Under the pieces are notes generated by a model, which searched no databases, was not told where the DNA came from, and saw only the letters and a list, made by a program, of their open reading frames with translations. Below, one piece after another: positions 44,020 to 52,970 of a DNA stretch of 64,000 bases. The position numbers were made by a program, and so were the translations under genes. This DNA comes from Flavobacteriales bacterium. GTDB taxonomy: Bacteria > Bacteroidota > Bacteroidia > Flavobacteriales_F > PHOS-HE28. Each line of letters starts with the position of its first letter. Position 1 is the first letter of the stretch. The DNA lies in NCBI GenBank assembly GCA_016788205.1, contig JAEUTA010000009.1:1-64000 (forward strand), in the 5' to 3' direction.

Positions 44020-45561
44020 ATGGACATGATGAGCATAATGATCGGACTCCTGGCCGGCCTCGTTGGCGGCGGAGCGATCGTGTACGTGATGCTGAACGCC
44101 GCGATGAAGAAGCGCAGCACCGGCATCCTCAAAGAAGCTGAAGTGCAGGCTGAAGCCCTGAAGAAGGAGAAGATCCTGCAGGCCAAGGAGAAGTTCCTCC
44201 AGATGAAGGAGGAGCATGAGAAGGACATCCGCGAACGCGAGAAGGGCGTGAGCCAAGCCCAGGACAAAGCCAAGCAGCGCGAGCAGCAACTGAGCCGCCA
44301 GCAGCAGGAACTGACCAACAAGGAGAAGAACGTGGACCGGTTGAAGTCCGATCTAGAGCAGAAGCTCTCCGGGGTAGAACGCCGCCGCGAGGAAAGCGAA
44401 AAGATGCACGCCAAGCAGGTGAGCCTGCTGGAGAACATCAGCGGCCTCAATGCTGAAGAAGCCAAGAAGCAACTGGTGGACAGCCTGAAGGACGAGGCCC
44501 GCACCGCTGCGATGGCCCACATCAAGGACGCTCAGGAAGAAGCCAAGCTCACGGCCAACAAGGAGGCCAAACGGATCGTGATCCAGACCATCCAGCGGGT
44601 GGCCACTGAACATGCGGTGGAGAACAGCGTGAGCGTGTTCCACATCGAGAACGACGACGTGAAGGGCCGCATCATCGGTCGCGAGGGCCGGAACATCCGC
44701 ACCCTGGAAGAGATGACCGGCGTGGAGATCATCGTGGACGACACGCCCGGTGCCATCATCCTAAGCTGCTTCGATGCCGTACGTCGCGAGATCGCCCGCC
44801 TCTCCCTGCACCAATTGGTGAAGGACGGCCGCATCCACCCCGCGCGGATCGAGGAGATCGTAGCCAAGACGAAGAAGCACCTGGAAGAGGAGATCATGGA
44901 GGTGGGCAAACGCACCTGCATCGATCTGGGCATCCACGGCCTGCACAACGAGCTCATCCGCATGGTGGGCCGCATGAAGTACCGCAGCTCCTACGGCCAG
45001 AACCTGTTGCAGCACAGCCGCGAGGTGGCCAACCTCAGTGCCATCATGGCCGCCGAGTTGGGCCTCAATCCGAAGGCTGCCAAACGTGCCGGTCTGCTGC
45101 ACGATATCGGCAAGGTGCCCGACGAAGAACCCGAACTGCCGCACGCCTTGTTGGGCATGAAGCTGGCCGAGAAGTACGGCGAGAAACCCGACGTGGTCAA
45201 CGCCATCGGTGCCCACCACGACGAGATCGAGATGACCACCTTGCTCTCGCCGATCGTGCAGGCTTGCGACGCCATCAGCGGTGCCCGTCCGGGTGCTCGC
45301 CGCGAAGCCACGGAGGCTTACATCCAACGCCTGAAGGATCTGGAAAGCCTCGCCCTGAGCTACAATGGTGTTACGAAAGCCTTCGCCATCCAAGCCGGCC
45401 GCGAGCTGCGCGTGATGGTGGAGAGCGAGAAGATCACCGACCAGCAGAGCGACGAGATGAGCCTGAGCATCGCCGACCGCATCATGAACGAGATGACCTA
45501 TCCGGGCCAGGTGAAGATCACCGTGATCCGCGAGAAGCGCTCGGTGGCGGTGGCGAAGTGA
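44020..45561 (+). CDS. rny: Ribonuclease Y
   Basis: 513 residues, the normal length. Order: N-terminal membrane helix ([20 protein letters not shown]), long coiled coil (about 25-200), KH domain ([20 protein letters not shown]), and HD domain ([45 protein letters not shown]). RNase Y is the membrane-anchored endonuclease that starts mRNA decay in many bacteria without RNase E. The ATG at 44020 is chosen because the frame upstream to 43906 overlaps zapA and lacks the membrane helix. Last gene of the operon, followed by a strong terminator. Confidence 0.96.
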   Translation: MDMMSIMIGLLAGLVGGGAIVYVMLNAAMKKRSTGILKEAEVQAEALKKEKILQAKEKFLQMKEEHEKDIREREKGVSQAQDKAKQREQQLSRQQQELTNKEKNVDRLKSDLEQKLSGVERRREESEKMHAKQVSLLENISGLNAEEAKKQLVDSLKDEARTAAMAHIKDAQEEAKLTANKEAKRIVIQTIQRVATEHAVENSVSVFHIENDDVKGRIIGREGRNIRTLEEMTGVEIIVDDTPGAIILSCFDAVRREIARLSLHQLVKDGRIHPARIEEIVAKTKKHLEEEIMEVGKRTCIDLGIHGLHNELIRMVGRMKYRSSYGQNLLQHSREVANLSAIMAAELGLNPKAAKRAGLLHDIGKVPDEEPELPHALLGMKLAEKYGEKPDVVNAIGAHHDEIEMTTLLSPIVQACDAISGARPGARREATEAYIQRLKDLESLALSYNGVTKAFAIQAGRELRVMVESEKITDQQSDEMSLSIADRIMNEMTYPGQVKITVIREKRSVAVAK

Positions 45562-45576
45562 CCATTGAACCTATTT

Positions 45577-45610
45577 GAAGAGAGGCGGCCGACGTGCCGC
45601 CTCTTTTCTT
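45577..45610 (+). terminator. Intrinsic terminator after rny
   Basis: AGAGGCGGC and GCCGCCTCT form a 9-bp GC-rich stem with a 6-nt loop, followed by TTTCTTT. It starts 16 nt after the rny stop, a textbook rho-independent terminator. Confidence 0.85.
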
Positions 45611-45616
45611 TGCCCC

Positions 45617-46297
45617 ATGCCCCGCGCCATTCCGCTGAACGACATCTTCCAATGGGAGGTGCGCAGCTGGTCGCGTGCGTTGCCGCTCTGGTTGAAGTAC
45701 CTGCCCGCGCAACGGCCAGCTGGCGCCTTGGGCATCGGCGAGCGGGAGGGAGGCCTCAGTCTTTGGCTGGCTGGTGAAGGATTGCATGTGGTCTGCTCCG
45801 ATCTGAACCCGTTCCCGGATGCTACGGTAGAACTCCATCGGCGGCACGGCGTGCAGGATCTGATCAGCTACAAACTGGCCGATGCCACCGCCCTGCCTTT
45901 CCCCGATGCCTGTTTCGAGGTGGTGGTCTTCAAGAGCGTGATCGGGGCGTTGGGTAGCAAGGAGAAACAGGCTGTAGCGATCAAGGAGATGCACCGTGTG
46001 CTGAAGCCCGGCGGCGTGTTGCTCTTCGCGGAGAATCTGCACGGCACGGCGTTCCATCGTTGGCTCCGCAAGCGTTTCGTGGCTTGGGACAGCTACTGGC
46101 GCTACCTCGACGTGGAGCGCGACCTTGACCTCTTCGCGCCCTTCGCCCGGGTGGATGATGCCACCACCGGCTTTCTGGCCAACCTGGGGCGCACCGAAGG
46201 GCAACGCGCGCTGCTCGCCCGTTTCGATGGGATGGTGCTGCCGTTCGTTCCGAAGGGTATGCGCACCATCTGGTATGGCGCCGCCATCAAAGGCTGA
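45617..46297 (+). CDS. Class I SAM-dependent methyltransferase
   Basis: 226 residues from the ATG at 45617. The frame is open back to 45575, but that part is the terminator. Motif I is degenerate (ALGIGEREGGLSLWLA in place of the usual glycine-rich loop), followed by the acidic end of strand 2 (VVCSDLNPFP), LADATALPFPDACFEVVVF as the motif around strand 4, and the post-motif VLKPGGVLLFAENL. This is the UbiE/COQ5-like methyltransferase-11 pattern. Substrate unknown. It is followed by the epimerase gene after 98 nt with its own promoter motif, so it is likely transcribed separately. Confidence 0.85.
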   Translation: MPRAIPLNDIFQWEVRSWSRALPLWLKYLPAQRPAGALGIGEREGGLSLWLAGEGLHVVCSDLNPFPDATVELHRRHGVQDLISYKLADATALPFPDACFEVVVFKSVIGALGSKEKQAVAIKEMHRVLKPGGVLLFAENLHGTAFHRWLRKRFVAWDSYWRYLDVERDLDLFAPFARVDDATTGFLANLGRTEGQRALLARFDGMVLPFVPKGMRTIWYGAAIKG

Positions 46298-46345
46298 TCA
46301 TGGATATCCGGTGCTGGTGGGGCGGGACGGACCTGTGCTCTCCGC

Positions 46346-46353
46346 TACTTTTG
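46346..46353 (+). promoter_or_regulatory. Putative -7 element of the epimerase gene
   Basis: TACTTTTG matches TAnnTTTG exactly and ends 42 nt before the ATG at 46396. Same octamer as ahead of guaA. Confidence 0.45.
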
Positions 46354-46395
46354 GCACGCATCCGCGCGGGCCGTTAGTCGTCTTCGTGGTGCATC

Positions 46396-47376
46396 ATGAC
46401 CTCCAAGCATCCTCGTCGCATCCTCGTCACCGGTGGTGCGGGTTTCATCGGCAGCCACGTTTGCGACGCGCTTCTCGCGCAAGGGCATTCCGTGCGCTGC
46501 ATGGATAACCTCGCTACGAGCAAGCGCGAGAACATCGCCCACCTCGAAGGCTTACCCGAGTTCGAGTTCGTGGAAGCGGACATCCGGTCCGAAGTGGATT
46601 GTGCCAAGGCCCTGGAAGGGGTGGAGGCCGTGGTGCATCTCGCCGCCCTGGGCTCCGTGCCGCGCTCCATCAAGGATCCGTTGGCTTCGCACGTCACCAA
46701 CCTCACGGGCTTCCTCAACATGATGGAAGCTGCGCGCAAGGAGAACGTCGCTCGTTTCGTCTACGCCAGCAGCTCCAGCGTTTACGGGGATTCCAAGGAA
46801 CTGCCCAAACGCGAGCAGAACATCGGCCTGCCGCTTTCACCCTACGCGGTAACGAAGGTGACCAACGAGGTCTACGCGCAGCTCTATTTCCGCCTGCACG
46901 AGTTCCACACCATCGGACTGCGGTTCTTCAACGTGTTCGGCGAGCGCCAGGACCCCGAAGGCCCCTATGCGGCGGCCATCCCGAAGTTCATCCGCAGTTT
47001 CCTCAAGCACGAGAGCCCGCAGATCCACGGCGATGGCATGCAGTCGCGCGATTTCACCTACGTGAGCAACGTGGCGCAGATCGTCTGCAAGGCCGTGGAT
47101 GCCGACGACCGTTGCGCGGGCGAGGTGTTCAACGTGGCTTACGGGGCGCGCACCTACCTGCTGGATCTGGTGCACACCCTGCGCGATGAGCTCGCCGCGA
47201 TCGACCCCGCCATCGCGAAGGTGGAAGTGGTGCATGTGCCCGAACGCAGCGGCGACATCCGCGATTCGCTGGCCGACATCAGCAAGGCGAAAGAGCTGCT
47301 GGGCTACGCACCCGACGTGGATCTCCGCACCGGCCTGCGCAAAGCGGTGCCATGGTACGTGAAGAATTGGGAGTGA
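46396..47376 (+). CDS. NAD-dependent sugar-nucleotide epimerase (extended SDR)
   Basis: 326 residues. The Rossmann glycine motif is ILVTGGAGFIGSHVCDALL, with the acidic MDNLATSKRENI binding NAD ribose. VYASSSSVYGDS carries the catalytic serine and SPYAVTKVTNEVYAQLY the Tyr-x-x-x-Lys pair. RFFNVFGERQDPEGPYAAAI and DGMQSRDFTYVSNVA are typical of UDP-hexose 4-epimerases. The pattern is nearest to the UDP-N-acetylglucosamine 4-epimerase (WbpP/TviC) subgroup, but GalE-type activity cannot be excluded. It would supply sugar nucleotides for polysaccharide or glycoprotein synthesis. It stands alone, not in a polysaccharide cluster. Confidence 0.9.
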   Translation: MTSKHPRRILVTGGAGFIGSHVCDALLAQGHSVRCMDNLATSKRENIAHLEGLPEFEFVEADIRSEVDCAKALEGVEAVVHLAALGSVPRSIKDPLASHVTNLTGFLNMMEAARKENVARFVYASSSSVYGDSKELPKREQNIGLPLSPYAVTKVTNEVYAQLYFRLHEFHTIGLRFFNVFGERQDPEGPYAAAIPKFIRSFLKHESPQIHGDGMQSRDFTYVSNVAQIVCKAVDADDRCAGEVFNVAYGARTYLLDLVHTLRDELAAIDPAIAKVEVVHVPERSGDIRDSLADISKAKELLGYAPDVDLRTGLRKAVPWYVKNWE

Positions 47377-47380
47377 TTCG

Positions 47381-47416
47381 ATTAGCTAATTAGCTAATTG
47401 ACCAATTAGCTAATTG
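47381..47416. repeat. AT-rich palindromic repeat (TTAGCTAA units)
   Basis: Three copies of ATTAGCTAATT in 36 nt. AATTAGCTAATTG and CAATTAGCTAATT face each other across AC, giving a 13-bp perfect stem between the convergent epimerase and WD40 genes. It stands out sharply from the GC-rich surroundings. It may act as a two-way terminator or be a dispersed intergenic repeat. Confidence 0.7.
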
Positions 47417-47463
47417 AAGACGGGAGTAGGGGCGAAGCGCAACGTTGCTGCATCCTACCACAT

Positions 47464-48372
47464 TCATTCCTGAATATTCCACGCATGTATCCGTCGGTCT
47501 TCGCTCGCGGTGATCAACGTATTGCCCAGCAAAAGCACCGCATTGATCGAATGCGTATGCGAGATCTTTTCCCGTGCTGAGCGCTGCACCGGTTCCAAGG
47601 TGTTCGCGTCCCAAACCTTCAGCAACGCATCGCGCCCAGCGGTGACCAGGTAACGGCCGGTGGGGTCGAACGACGTGGCGTACACCGAACCCTTGTGCGC
47701 CGCGAACTCCAGCATGCAGCCGCCATCCGCCCGCCACACCTTCACCTGGCCATCCTTGCCGCCGCTGATGAGCACCGGTTTCGTTGGATGGAAAGCCGCG
47801 CAGTTGGAGCCTTTGGCATGTCCCTCAAAACGTTGGCGTTCGTTCAGGTCGGGCAGATCCAATTCGCGCAAGCTGCCATCGCCGCAGGCCACGATGATGC
47901 GTTCACCTTCTGCCGAACGCGTGATGTCCCGCAATTTCTCTTCGCAGAGCGGGATGCGTCGGAGTTGCGTGAGCGGAGCCGTGTTATCCGTGGAGAAGCT
48001 CCAGATGCTCAATGCGCCGTCCCCACCTGCGCAAGCCATCGTGTCCTTGTCCAATGGGCTGATGCGGAAGATGCCTTTCGTGTGCGCTTCGATCGCCTGG
48101 ACCTCTTTCCGGGTGCGCAGGTCGATCACCAGCAGTCGACCAGTGCCGGTGCCGATCAGCAAGAGATCGCGTTCCGCCAATAAATGAAGACTGAATATCG
48201 CTTCACCAACATGGACGATGGCTTCGCCTTGTTCGGGTCGTGCCAGGTCCCATTTCACCACCATGCCGTCGCCGCCAGCGCTCAGGAAGGAGTCTTCACC
48301 GAAGGCGCACAACGCATAGACGGCAGCGGTATGGCCCTGGAAGGTCGAAGTCGCTTGAAGCGAGGTGCCCAT
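47464..48372 (-). CDS. WD40 repeat protein
   Basis: 302 residues, close to one seven-bladed propeller. Blades are recognisable from FQGHTAAVYALCAFGEDSFL, AGGDGMVVKWDL, IEAHTKGIFRIS, CAGGDGALSIWSF, FEGHAKGSNCAAFHPTKPVL, SGGKDGQVKVW, FAAHKGSVYATSFDPTGRYL, TAGRDALLKVWD and ASEDRRIHAWN. There is no signal peptide, so it should be cytoplasmic, probably as a protein-interaction scaffold. Similar stand-alone WD40 proteins are common in Bacteroidota and have no assigned role. It is followed in the convergent gap by the AT-rich palindromic repeat. Confidence 0.85.
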   Translation of the reverse strand: MGTSLQATSTFQGHTAAVYALCAFGEDSFLSAGGDGMVVKWDLARPEQGEAIVHVGEAIFSLHLLAERDLLLIGTGTGRLLVIDLRTRKEVQAIEAHTKGIFRISPLDKDTMACAGGDGALSIWSFSTDNTAPLTQLRRIPLCEEKLRDITRSAEGERIIVACGDGSLRELDLPDLNERQRFEGHAKGSNCAAFHPTKPVLISGGKDGQVKVWRADGGCMLEFAAHKGSVYATSFDPTGRYLVTAGRDALLKVWDANTLEPVQRSAREKISHTHSINAVLLLGNTLITASEDRRIHAWNIQE

Positions 48373-48421
48373 CGGGGCACAAGATCGGAAGTGAGGCGCT
48401 GGATCCAGTGATCTCGATCAG

Positions 48422-49267
48422 CTAAACCTCGAACTCCAGCTTTTTCAACGAGCGCGAACCATCCACGAAGAATTGGATGGTGTAGGTCCCTTTGGCCCAA
48501 CCGAGCACGGTCAGGTCCACTTCCATGCCGTATTGGCCGGGGCCCAAGTGCCGGTCCTTGCCAATGGTGTGCATCAACCGCCCTTGCGCGTTGTGGACGA
48601 GCACGGTCACCACACCGTTGGTGTTCAAGTAGAAGTCGATCTCGCCGTGTACCGAGGTGGGCGCATCGGAGAACACGCGACGTTCTTCGGTAGGGGGCGC
48701 GTAGTTCTTCGCGTACCAAGGCACCTTACGCCCGGTGAGGTCGGCCACGAATTTCCTGAGGGTGACAGCTTCCGGATCGATGCCCGCGATGTCGTGATCG
48801 TTCGCCACGGCCCACACGGCGGCCTGTGTGTTGCTTTCTGAAACAGGGTTCTTCACCAGGTGCTCCGCCAGCTTCACCCACGTCGGTCGGGCCAGGCCCA
48901 CGGAGCGCAATCCAATGCCTTCTTCCGGTGAGCTATCCGAACTCTCCACGCAATAGGCCTTGCAGGCCACGCTTTTGCTGCTGCGTGCGGGAAGCTCCAC
49001 CGGCTGGTGATCCACGATCATCAGGTCCTGGGCTTCGTGGTCGCTGTTCTGCATCAACCAGCCTGCGGGTATGCTGGTGCGCAGCGGCCGGTCGCTCTGG
49101 TTGGTCAAGGTCAACGAGAGGCATTCGCCCGTATGTCCGCCGGTGCTTTCAGCGGTGATGCCGATGAGCGCATCCTTCACGGCGCGTTCCAAGGGGATCC
49201 CCTCGTTCGCCGCTGGAGAGCTTGGCATGAGGAACTGCAGGAGCGTCGGGAGCAGGACCGTGTGCAT
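48422..49267 (-). CDS. Secreted protein of unknown function
   Basis: 281 residues from the ATG at 49267, which gives a signal peptide (VLLPTLLQFLMPSSPAANEG). The longer frame to 49330 has a cysteine-rich, non-signal start. The first half has immunoglobulin-like strands (CLSLTLTNQSDRPLRTSIPA). The middle shows helical AAVWAVANDHDI. The C-terminal 80 residues (GEIDFYLNTNGVVTVLVHN, YGMEVDLTVLGWAKGTYTIQ) resemble the beta-sandwich seen in sorting or FlgD-like domains, but a clear T9SS signature is lacking. Not recognised as a named family. It ends 49 nt upstream of the WD40 gene start. Confidence 0.7.
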   Translation of the reverse strand: MHTVLLPTLLQFLMPSSPAANEGIPLERAVKDALIGITAESTGGHTGECLSLTLTNQSDRPLRTSIPAGWLMQNSDHEAQDLMIVDHQPVELPARSSKSVACKAYCVESSDSSPEEGIGLRSVGLARPTWVKLAEHLVKNPVSESNTQAAVWAVANDHDIAGIDPEAVTLRKFVADLTGRKVPWYAKNYAPPTEERRVFSDAPTSVHGEIDFYLNTNGVVTVLVHNAQGRLMHTIGKDRHLGPGQYGMEVDLTVLGWAKGTYTIQFFVDGSRSLKKLEFEV

Positions 49268-49381
49268 GGCGGCAGGTTTGGAACAACAACGACGGCACAT
49301 CGCGGATCCGTGCATCAAGAGGGTAAACAAGCTTTAACAGGGCGCTTCGCGAACCGGACCGGCAGCGGGGTAGTTTGGCCG

Positions 49382-50566
49382 ATGATGTCGATGCAGGCAC
49401 TCCTCTTCGCGGCCATCGCACTGGTCTCGTGCGCTGCTTCCACCCCGAAAGACCAAGCCGTGGAAGAAGTGCAGCCGAGTGCATCGTCGTATGAATTCGG
49501 TGAACTGCACATCTGGCCCACGGTGGACACGACAGATGCCTTCAATACCGAGGCCATCGCTTGTCTGCGGCGCTTCTGCACGAAGAAGGTGCACCCGGAG
49601 GAGACCAACGACTATTGGTACACGCCGGATCTGGAACGCTTCGGCGGTATCCAGGCAGAATTGCTCTACGCTGAGTTCGACAGCCTTGGCGATCCGCGCT
49701 ATCCGCCGACGCTGATGTCCATCCGAGAGACCGGTGTCCCTGATCAGCGGTTGTTGACCGTGCGCTGGGCGAAGATGGATAGCAGCGGTGTGGCAGAACG
49801 TGTGCGTTATGTCTTCGACTTCCTCGCGCGTGGAACAGCGGAAGGAGTACGCCTCGGTTCCCCGCTTGACCATACCACGCAGCAGTGGGAGCGGAAGAGG
49901 TTTGGTACCGTCGAGTACATCATCTCTCCCCAACACGCATTCTCCGAACAACAAGCACGACAACAGTTGGCGGATATCGACCGACTATCCCGGTTCTTCG
50001 AACTACCGACATTCCCCATTCATTTCTATTCCTGCACGGATCCAACTGAACTCTTCCGCATGCACGGCTACCAGCAGCATCCGCTCATGCATGTGTTCCC
50101 CACCGGTGGCCGTGCAGAAGGCACGGACATCGTGTATTCCGGCAACAACAAGGATGTGTACACCCACGAGGTCGTTCATCTCTTCAGCAGCAGGAAGTTC
50201 GGCGAACGACCGTGGGTGTTGGATGAAGGCATGGCCACGCTCCTGGCCGGTAGCAACGAGTACGACTTCACCTGGCACCGCGCCAATTTGAAACGATACC
50301 TGGAAGAGGAGCCTGACGTGGATCTGGTCGCGATCTGCGCCACCTACGACCCGACGTACATCAACGAACACACGAACGTGGCCTATGCCATCGGCGGTGT
50401 GCTGTGCGAGCTGATGCTACGGAGGAAAGGGAAGGAGGGCTTGTTCAAGGCGCTGGCGGCGGGTGCGGACCTTTGGCCTGCGCTGGAGCCGTACGATGTG
50501 GCCCGTAGGACCCTGCGTTCCGAGTTGATCAAGGAACTGGCGCTGGAGCCTTTGGTGATCCCGTAG
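49382..50566 (+). CDS. Lipoprotein with gluzincin-type metallopeptidase motif
   Basis: 394 residues from the first of two adjacent ATGs at 49382; upstream sequence in this frame is the antisense of the preceding gene. The lipobox ALVSC follows a short hydrophobic stretch. The zinc motif is HEVVH (His262, Glu263, His266), with a downstream Glu282 in PWVLDEGMATLLAGS, the arrangement of peptidase-MA-like gluzincins. Earlier parts contain conserved-looking FLARGTAEGVRLGSP and HVFPTGGRAEGTDIVYSG. It is expected on the periplasmic or outer face. Substrate unknown. Convergent with the DUF4846-like gene, 3 nt apart. Confidence 0.78.
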   Translation: MMSMQALLFAAIALVSCAASTPKDQAVEEVQPSASSYEFGELHIWPTVDTTDAFNTEAIACLRRFCTKKVHPEETNDYWYTPDLERFGGIQAELLYAEFDSLGDPRYPPTLMSIRETGVPDQRLLTVRWAKMDSSGVAERVRYVFDFLARGTAEGVRLGSPLDHTTQQWERKRFGTVEYIISPQHAFSEQQARQQLADIDRLSRFFELPTFPIHFYSCTDPTELFRMHGYQQHPLMHVFPTGGRAEGTDIVYSGNNKDVYTHEVVHLFSSRKFGERPWVLDEGMATLLAGSNEYDFTWHRANLKRYLEEEPDVDLVAICATYDPTYINEHTNVAYAIGGVLCELMLRRKGKEGLFKALAAGADLWPALEPYDVARRTLRSELIKELALEPLVIP

Positions 50567-50569
50567 CGC

Positions 50570-51376
50570 TCACCACCGCTTGCGGTCGCTCCAGTCGAAG
50601 GTCCATTCCGGGGTGTACAGCCGGTCACCGGCATCGAGTACGTACCAGGCACCAAGTTCTGGATGGCGCATGTTCTTCAGCACATGGATCTGCTGGGCGG
50701 GCATGTAGCTCTGCGCGACCAGGAACGCTTGTCGGCCATCCGCATGCTTCGCCACGTCCATCACCATCACCGCGTGGCCGGGACTGCCGCCGTATATGAA
50801 CACATCGCCGGGCTCGATGGGTGTGGTGCCCGCGTTCTTGAGCTCTTTGCTCAGGCTCAACGTTCCGGCATAAGTGAACACCTTGTCCAGGAAGGAGATC
50901 AGGTTGGCGTGGTCCCGCTGCGTGGAGCCTTCGCCCTTCCACAGGCATTCGTTGCCGCGCACCTGGATGCGTTCACCATTCGCCCAGCGGCTGAACTCGG
51001 CTCTGAAGCCGTTGGTGAAGTTGAAGTGGATGTCGTTGAAGCGTTCCTGTGCGAACAAGTGCTCAGCACGCAGGCGCATCACGGCATCAGCGCACTGCTG
51101 AAGGTCCTTGGTGCCCACGCTGATGTCCAATACGGCGGCATGCACATCCTGCCGGCTCTTCGGCACACCGTTGTAGAGCATCACCGGTGTTCCGTTCGGT
51201 AGCAAGCGCTGTGCGCCAAGCCAATGGCCGAAACTCCCCGGAGCATCCAACTCGCGCACAAAGCCGTTCGGTGGTGTGAAGCGAGTGCGCACCGTGGCGC
51301 CTTCACCCAGGTCAACGGAGCTGCTGGCCGGTCGGTCAACGCAGGCGTTCAGGAGTAACAGGAAAGGCAGGATCAT
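50570..51376 (-). CDS. DUF4846-family lipoprotein
   Basis: 268 residues from the ATG at 51376 (MILPFLLLLNACVD), with a lipobox LLNAC. The frame from 51403 adds nine charged residues and is less likely. Family-like stretches are TRFTPPNGFVRELDAPGSFG, VMLYNGVPKSRQDVHAAVLD, LQQCADAVMRLRAEHLFAQE, IHFNFTNGFRAEFSRWANG, and GDVFIYGGSPGHAVMVMDVA. The late GGSPGHAVMV, with a preceding cysteine-containing region, resembles NlpC/P60- or CHAP-like folds, but no catalytic dyad can be assigned with confidence. Function unknown; envelope location is likely. Confidence 0.78.
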   Translation of the reverse strand: MILPFLLLLNACVDRPASSSVDLGEGATVRTRFTPPNGFVRELDAPGSFGHWLGAQRLLPNGTPVMLYNGVPKSRQDVHAAVLDISVGTKDLQQCADAVMRLRAEHLFAQERFNDIHFNFTNGFRAEFSRWANGERIQVRGNECLWKGEGSTQRDHANLISFLDKVFTYAGTLSLSKELKNAGTTPIEPGDVFIYGGSPGHAVMVMDVAKHADGRQAFLVAQSYMPAQQIHVLKNMRHPELGAWYVLDAGDRLYTPEWTFDWSDRKRW

Positions 51377-51410
51377 GACCCTGGAATGCGAACGCCGGGC
51401 CACCGTAACG

Positions 51411-52871
51411 CTAGGCGTTCGCTTTCGCCGTGGGCGAGGGCACGTAACCGAACAGCCGGTTGTCCTTGATCATGTTGTCCACGTAAGGGGGCACCAATTC
51501 CTCCCAGCCGGGTTTGCCCTGGCGGATCAGGTCCAGCACGTGTTTGCTGAAGATGTGGAGCACGTTCGGATCGAAGGTGTTGATGTCCACGATCCGCTTG
51601 TTGAAGATCAGGTAGTCGTACAAGGGCTTCAACCGCGGATGCACCGGCATGTTCTCCGTGGTCATGATCTCGTCCGCAGCGGAAGCACGGCTCGGGTACA
51701 CGTACACCTTCAGGTCGCGCGAGAAGAGAATGCCGAAGGCTTCCAGCATACCGCCGTTCAGGTGTCGGTAATACTTCTCGTCGAACACCTCGATCAGGTT
51801 GTTCACCCCCATGATCACGCCCATGCGGGCCTTGGTGTAGCGGCTGAAGTACTCCACCAACTTGTAGTACTCCTGGTAGTTGCTGATCAGCACGGTCTGC
51901 CCAAGCGAGCACAGGATATCCGCCCGGTCAATGAAGTCCTTCTCGTCCACTTCACCCGTATCCGAGCGCAAATTGCTCAAGGTGATCTCGAACAGGACCT
52001 GGAGGTTCTGGCGGTCTACACGCTGTTCCTTGATGAACATGTTGTAGCCGTTCATGATCATGTCGATGTTCACCTTCGTCACCGGGCGGAAGCTGCCGCG
52101 GATGGCGAGGATGTTCTTCTTGTACAGCGCCTCGCTGGCCTGCAGGTTCTGCCCATCGGGGCCGAAGAGCACCGCATCGGTGTAGCCACGTTTCACCAGC
52201 TGCAGGCTGAGCAAACGGTTGTCCACGTTGTTGAAGACGGGGCCGTTCATCTGGATCATGTCGATCTCCACCACGTGCCGGCTCACGTTGTCGTAGAGCG
52301 CGGTCATGATAGTGTCCGGCTCGGTGTGGTGCATCAGGCAGCCGTAGAGCAGGTTCACGCCCATCACACCGATGCTCTCCTGTTGCAGGCTGATGTCCGG
52401 GTCGTGCAGGCGCACGTGGATGATCACGTCGTTGGTCGGCTGGTCAGGCGCCGTTTGGAAACGCACACCGATCCAACCGTGGCCGCTGTGTGGCCGCTCG
52501 AAGGTGCTGCCCGCAACGGTATTGGCGAAGGTGAAGAACTTCTTGGTGGGGTGGTCAGCACGGCTGAGGCGTTCCTTGATGAGGCCATACTCGTGGGTGA
52601 GCATGTTCATCAGGCGGCTTTCGCACACGAAGCGGTTGCCGGGTTCCTTGCCGTAGATGGCGTTGCTGAAGTCCTTGTCGTAGGCGCTCATGGCCTTCGC
52701 GATGGTCTGCGAAGCGCCGCCCGCGCGGAAGAAGTGGCGTACCGTTTCCTGGCCCACACCGATCTCGGCGAAGGTGCCGTACAGATCGGGGTTCATGTTG
52801 ATCCGACGGGCCTTTTGGGCCGGGCTCAGGGGGACGTGGGTGGGGTCCTGCTGGATCATGGTCGGGTCCAT
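51411..52871 (-). CDS. Conserved protein of unknown function (486 residues)
   Basis: No signal or membrane segment, so cytoplasmic. Distinctive stretches are MNPDLYGTFAEIGVGQETVR, HFFRAGGASQTIAKAMSAYD, DFSNAIYGKEPGNRFVC, LHDPDISLQQESIGVMGVNL and FDEKYYRHLNGGMLEAFGIL. I recall homologues in Bacteroidota and a few other phyla, some labelled nicotinate-nucleotide adenylyltransferase. An HSGH occurs at 128-131, but the surrounding sequence does not fit the N-terminal nucleotidyltransferase motif, so I do not support that name. The ATG at 52871 agrees with an exact promoter -7 element just upstream. Alternative starts are at 52859 and 52796. Confidence 0.8.
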   Translation of the reverse strand: MDPTMIQQDPTHVPLSPAQKARRINMNPDLYGTFAEIGVGQETVRHFFRAGGASQTIAKAMSAYDKDFSNAIYGKEPGNRFVCESRLMNMLTHEYGLIKERLSRADHPTKKFFTFANTVAGSTFERPHSGHGWIGVRFQTAPDQPTNDVIIHVRLHDPDISLQQESIGVMGVNLLYGCLMHHTEPDTIMTALYDNVSRHVVEIDMIQMNGPVFNNVDNRLLSLQLVKRGYTDAVLFGPDGQNLQASEALYKKNILAIRGSFRPVTKVNIDMIMNGYNMFIKEQRVDRQNLQVLFEITLSNLRSDTGEVDEKDFIDRADILCSLGQTVLISNYQEYYKLVEYFSRYTKARMGVIMGVNNLIEVFDEKYYRHLNGGMLEAFGILFSRDLKVYVYPSRASAADEIMTTENMPVHPRLKPLYDYLIFNKRIVDINTFDPNVLHIFSKHVLDLIRQGKPGWEELVPPYVDNMIKDNRLFGYVPSPTAKANA

Positions 52872-52887
52872 CGGGGATGAACGGGTG

Positions 52888-52895
52888 CAAAGGTA
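52888..52895 (-). promoter_or_regulatory. Putative -7 element of the 486-residue protein gene
   Basis: On the minus strand TACCTTTG, the same octamer as ahead of bshC, ends 16 nt before the ATG at 52871. Confidence 0.5.
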
Positions 52896-52970
52896 ACCCC
52901 TTGTACCTCGCGACGCTTGGATAACGCGGCGGATGGGGTCTCCGATATACGCGGTCCGTCCCTGCGTGGA

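Noticed and set aside
52482..52493. HSGH motif in the 486-residue protein as a nucleotidyltransferase signature
   Set aside because: The true motif lies near the N-terminus in a glycine-rich strand-loop context; here it is at residue 128 with unrelated flanks.
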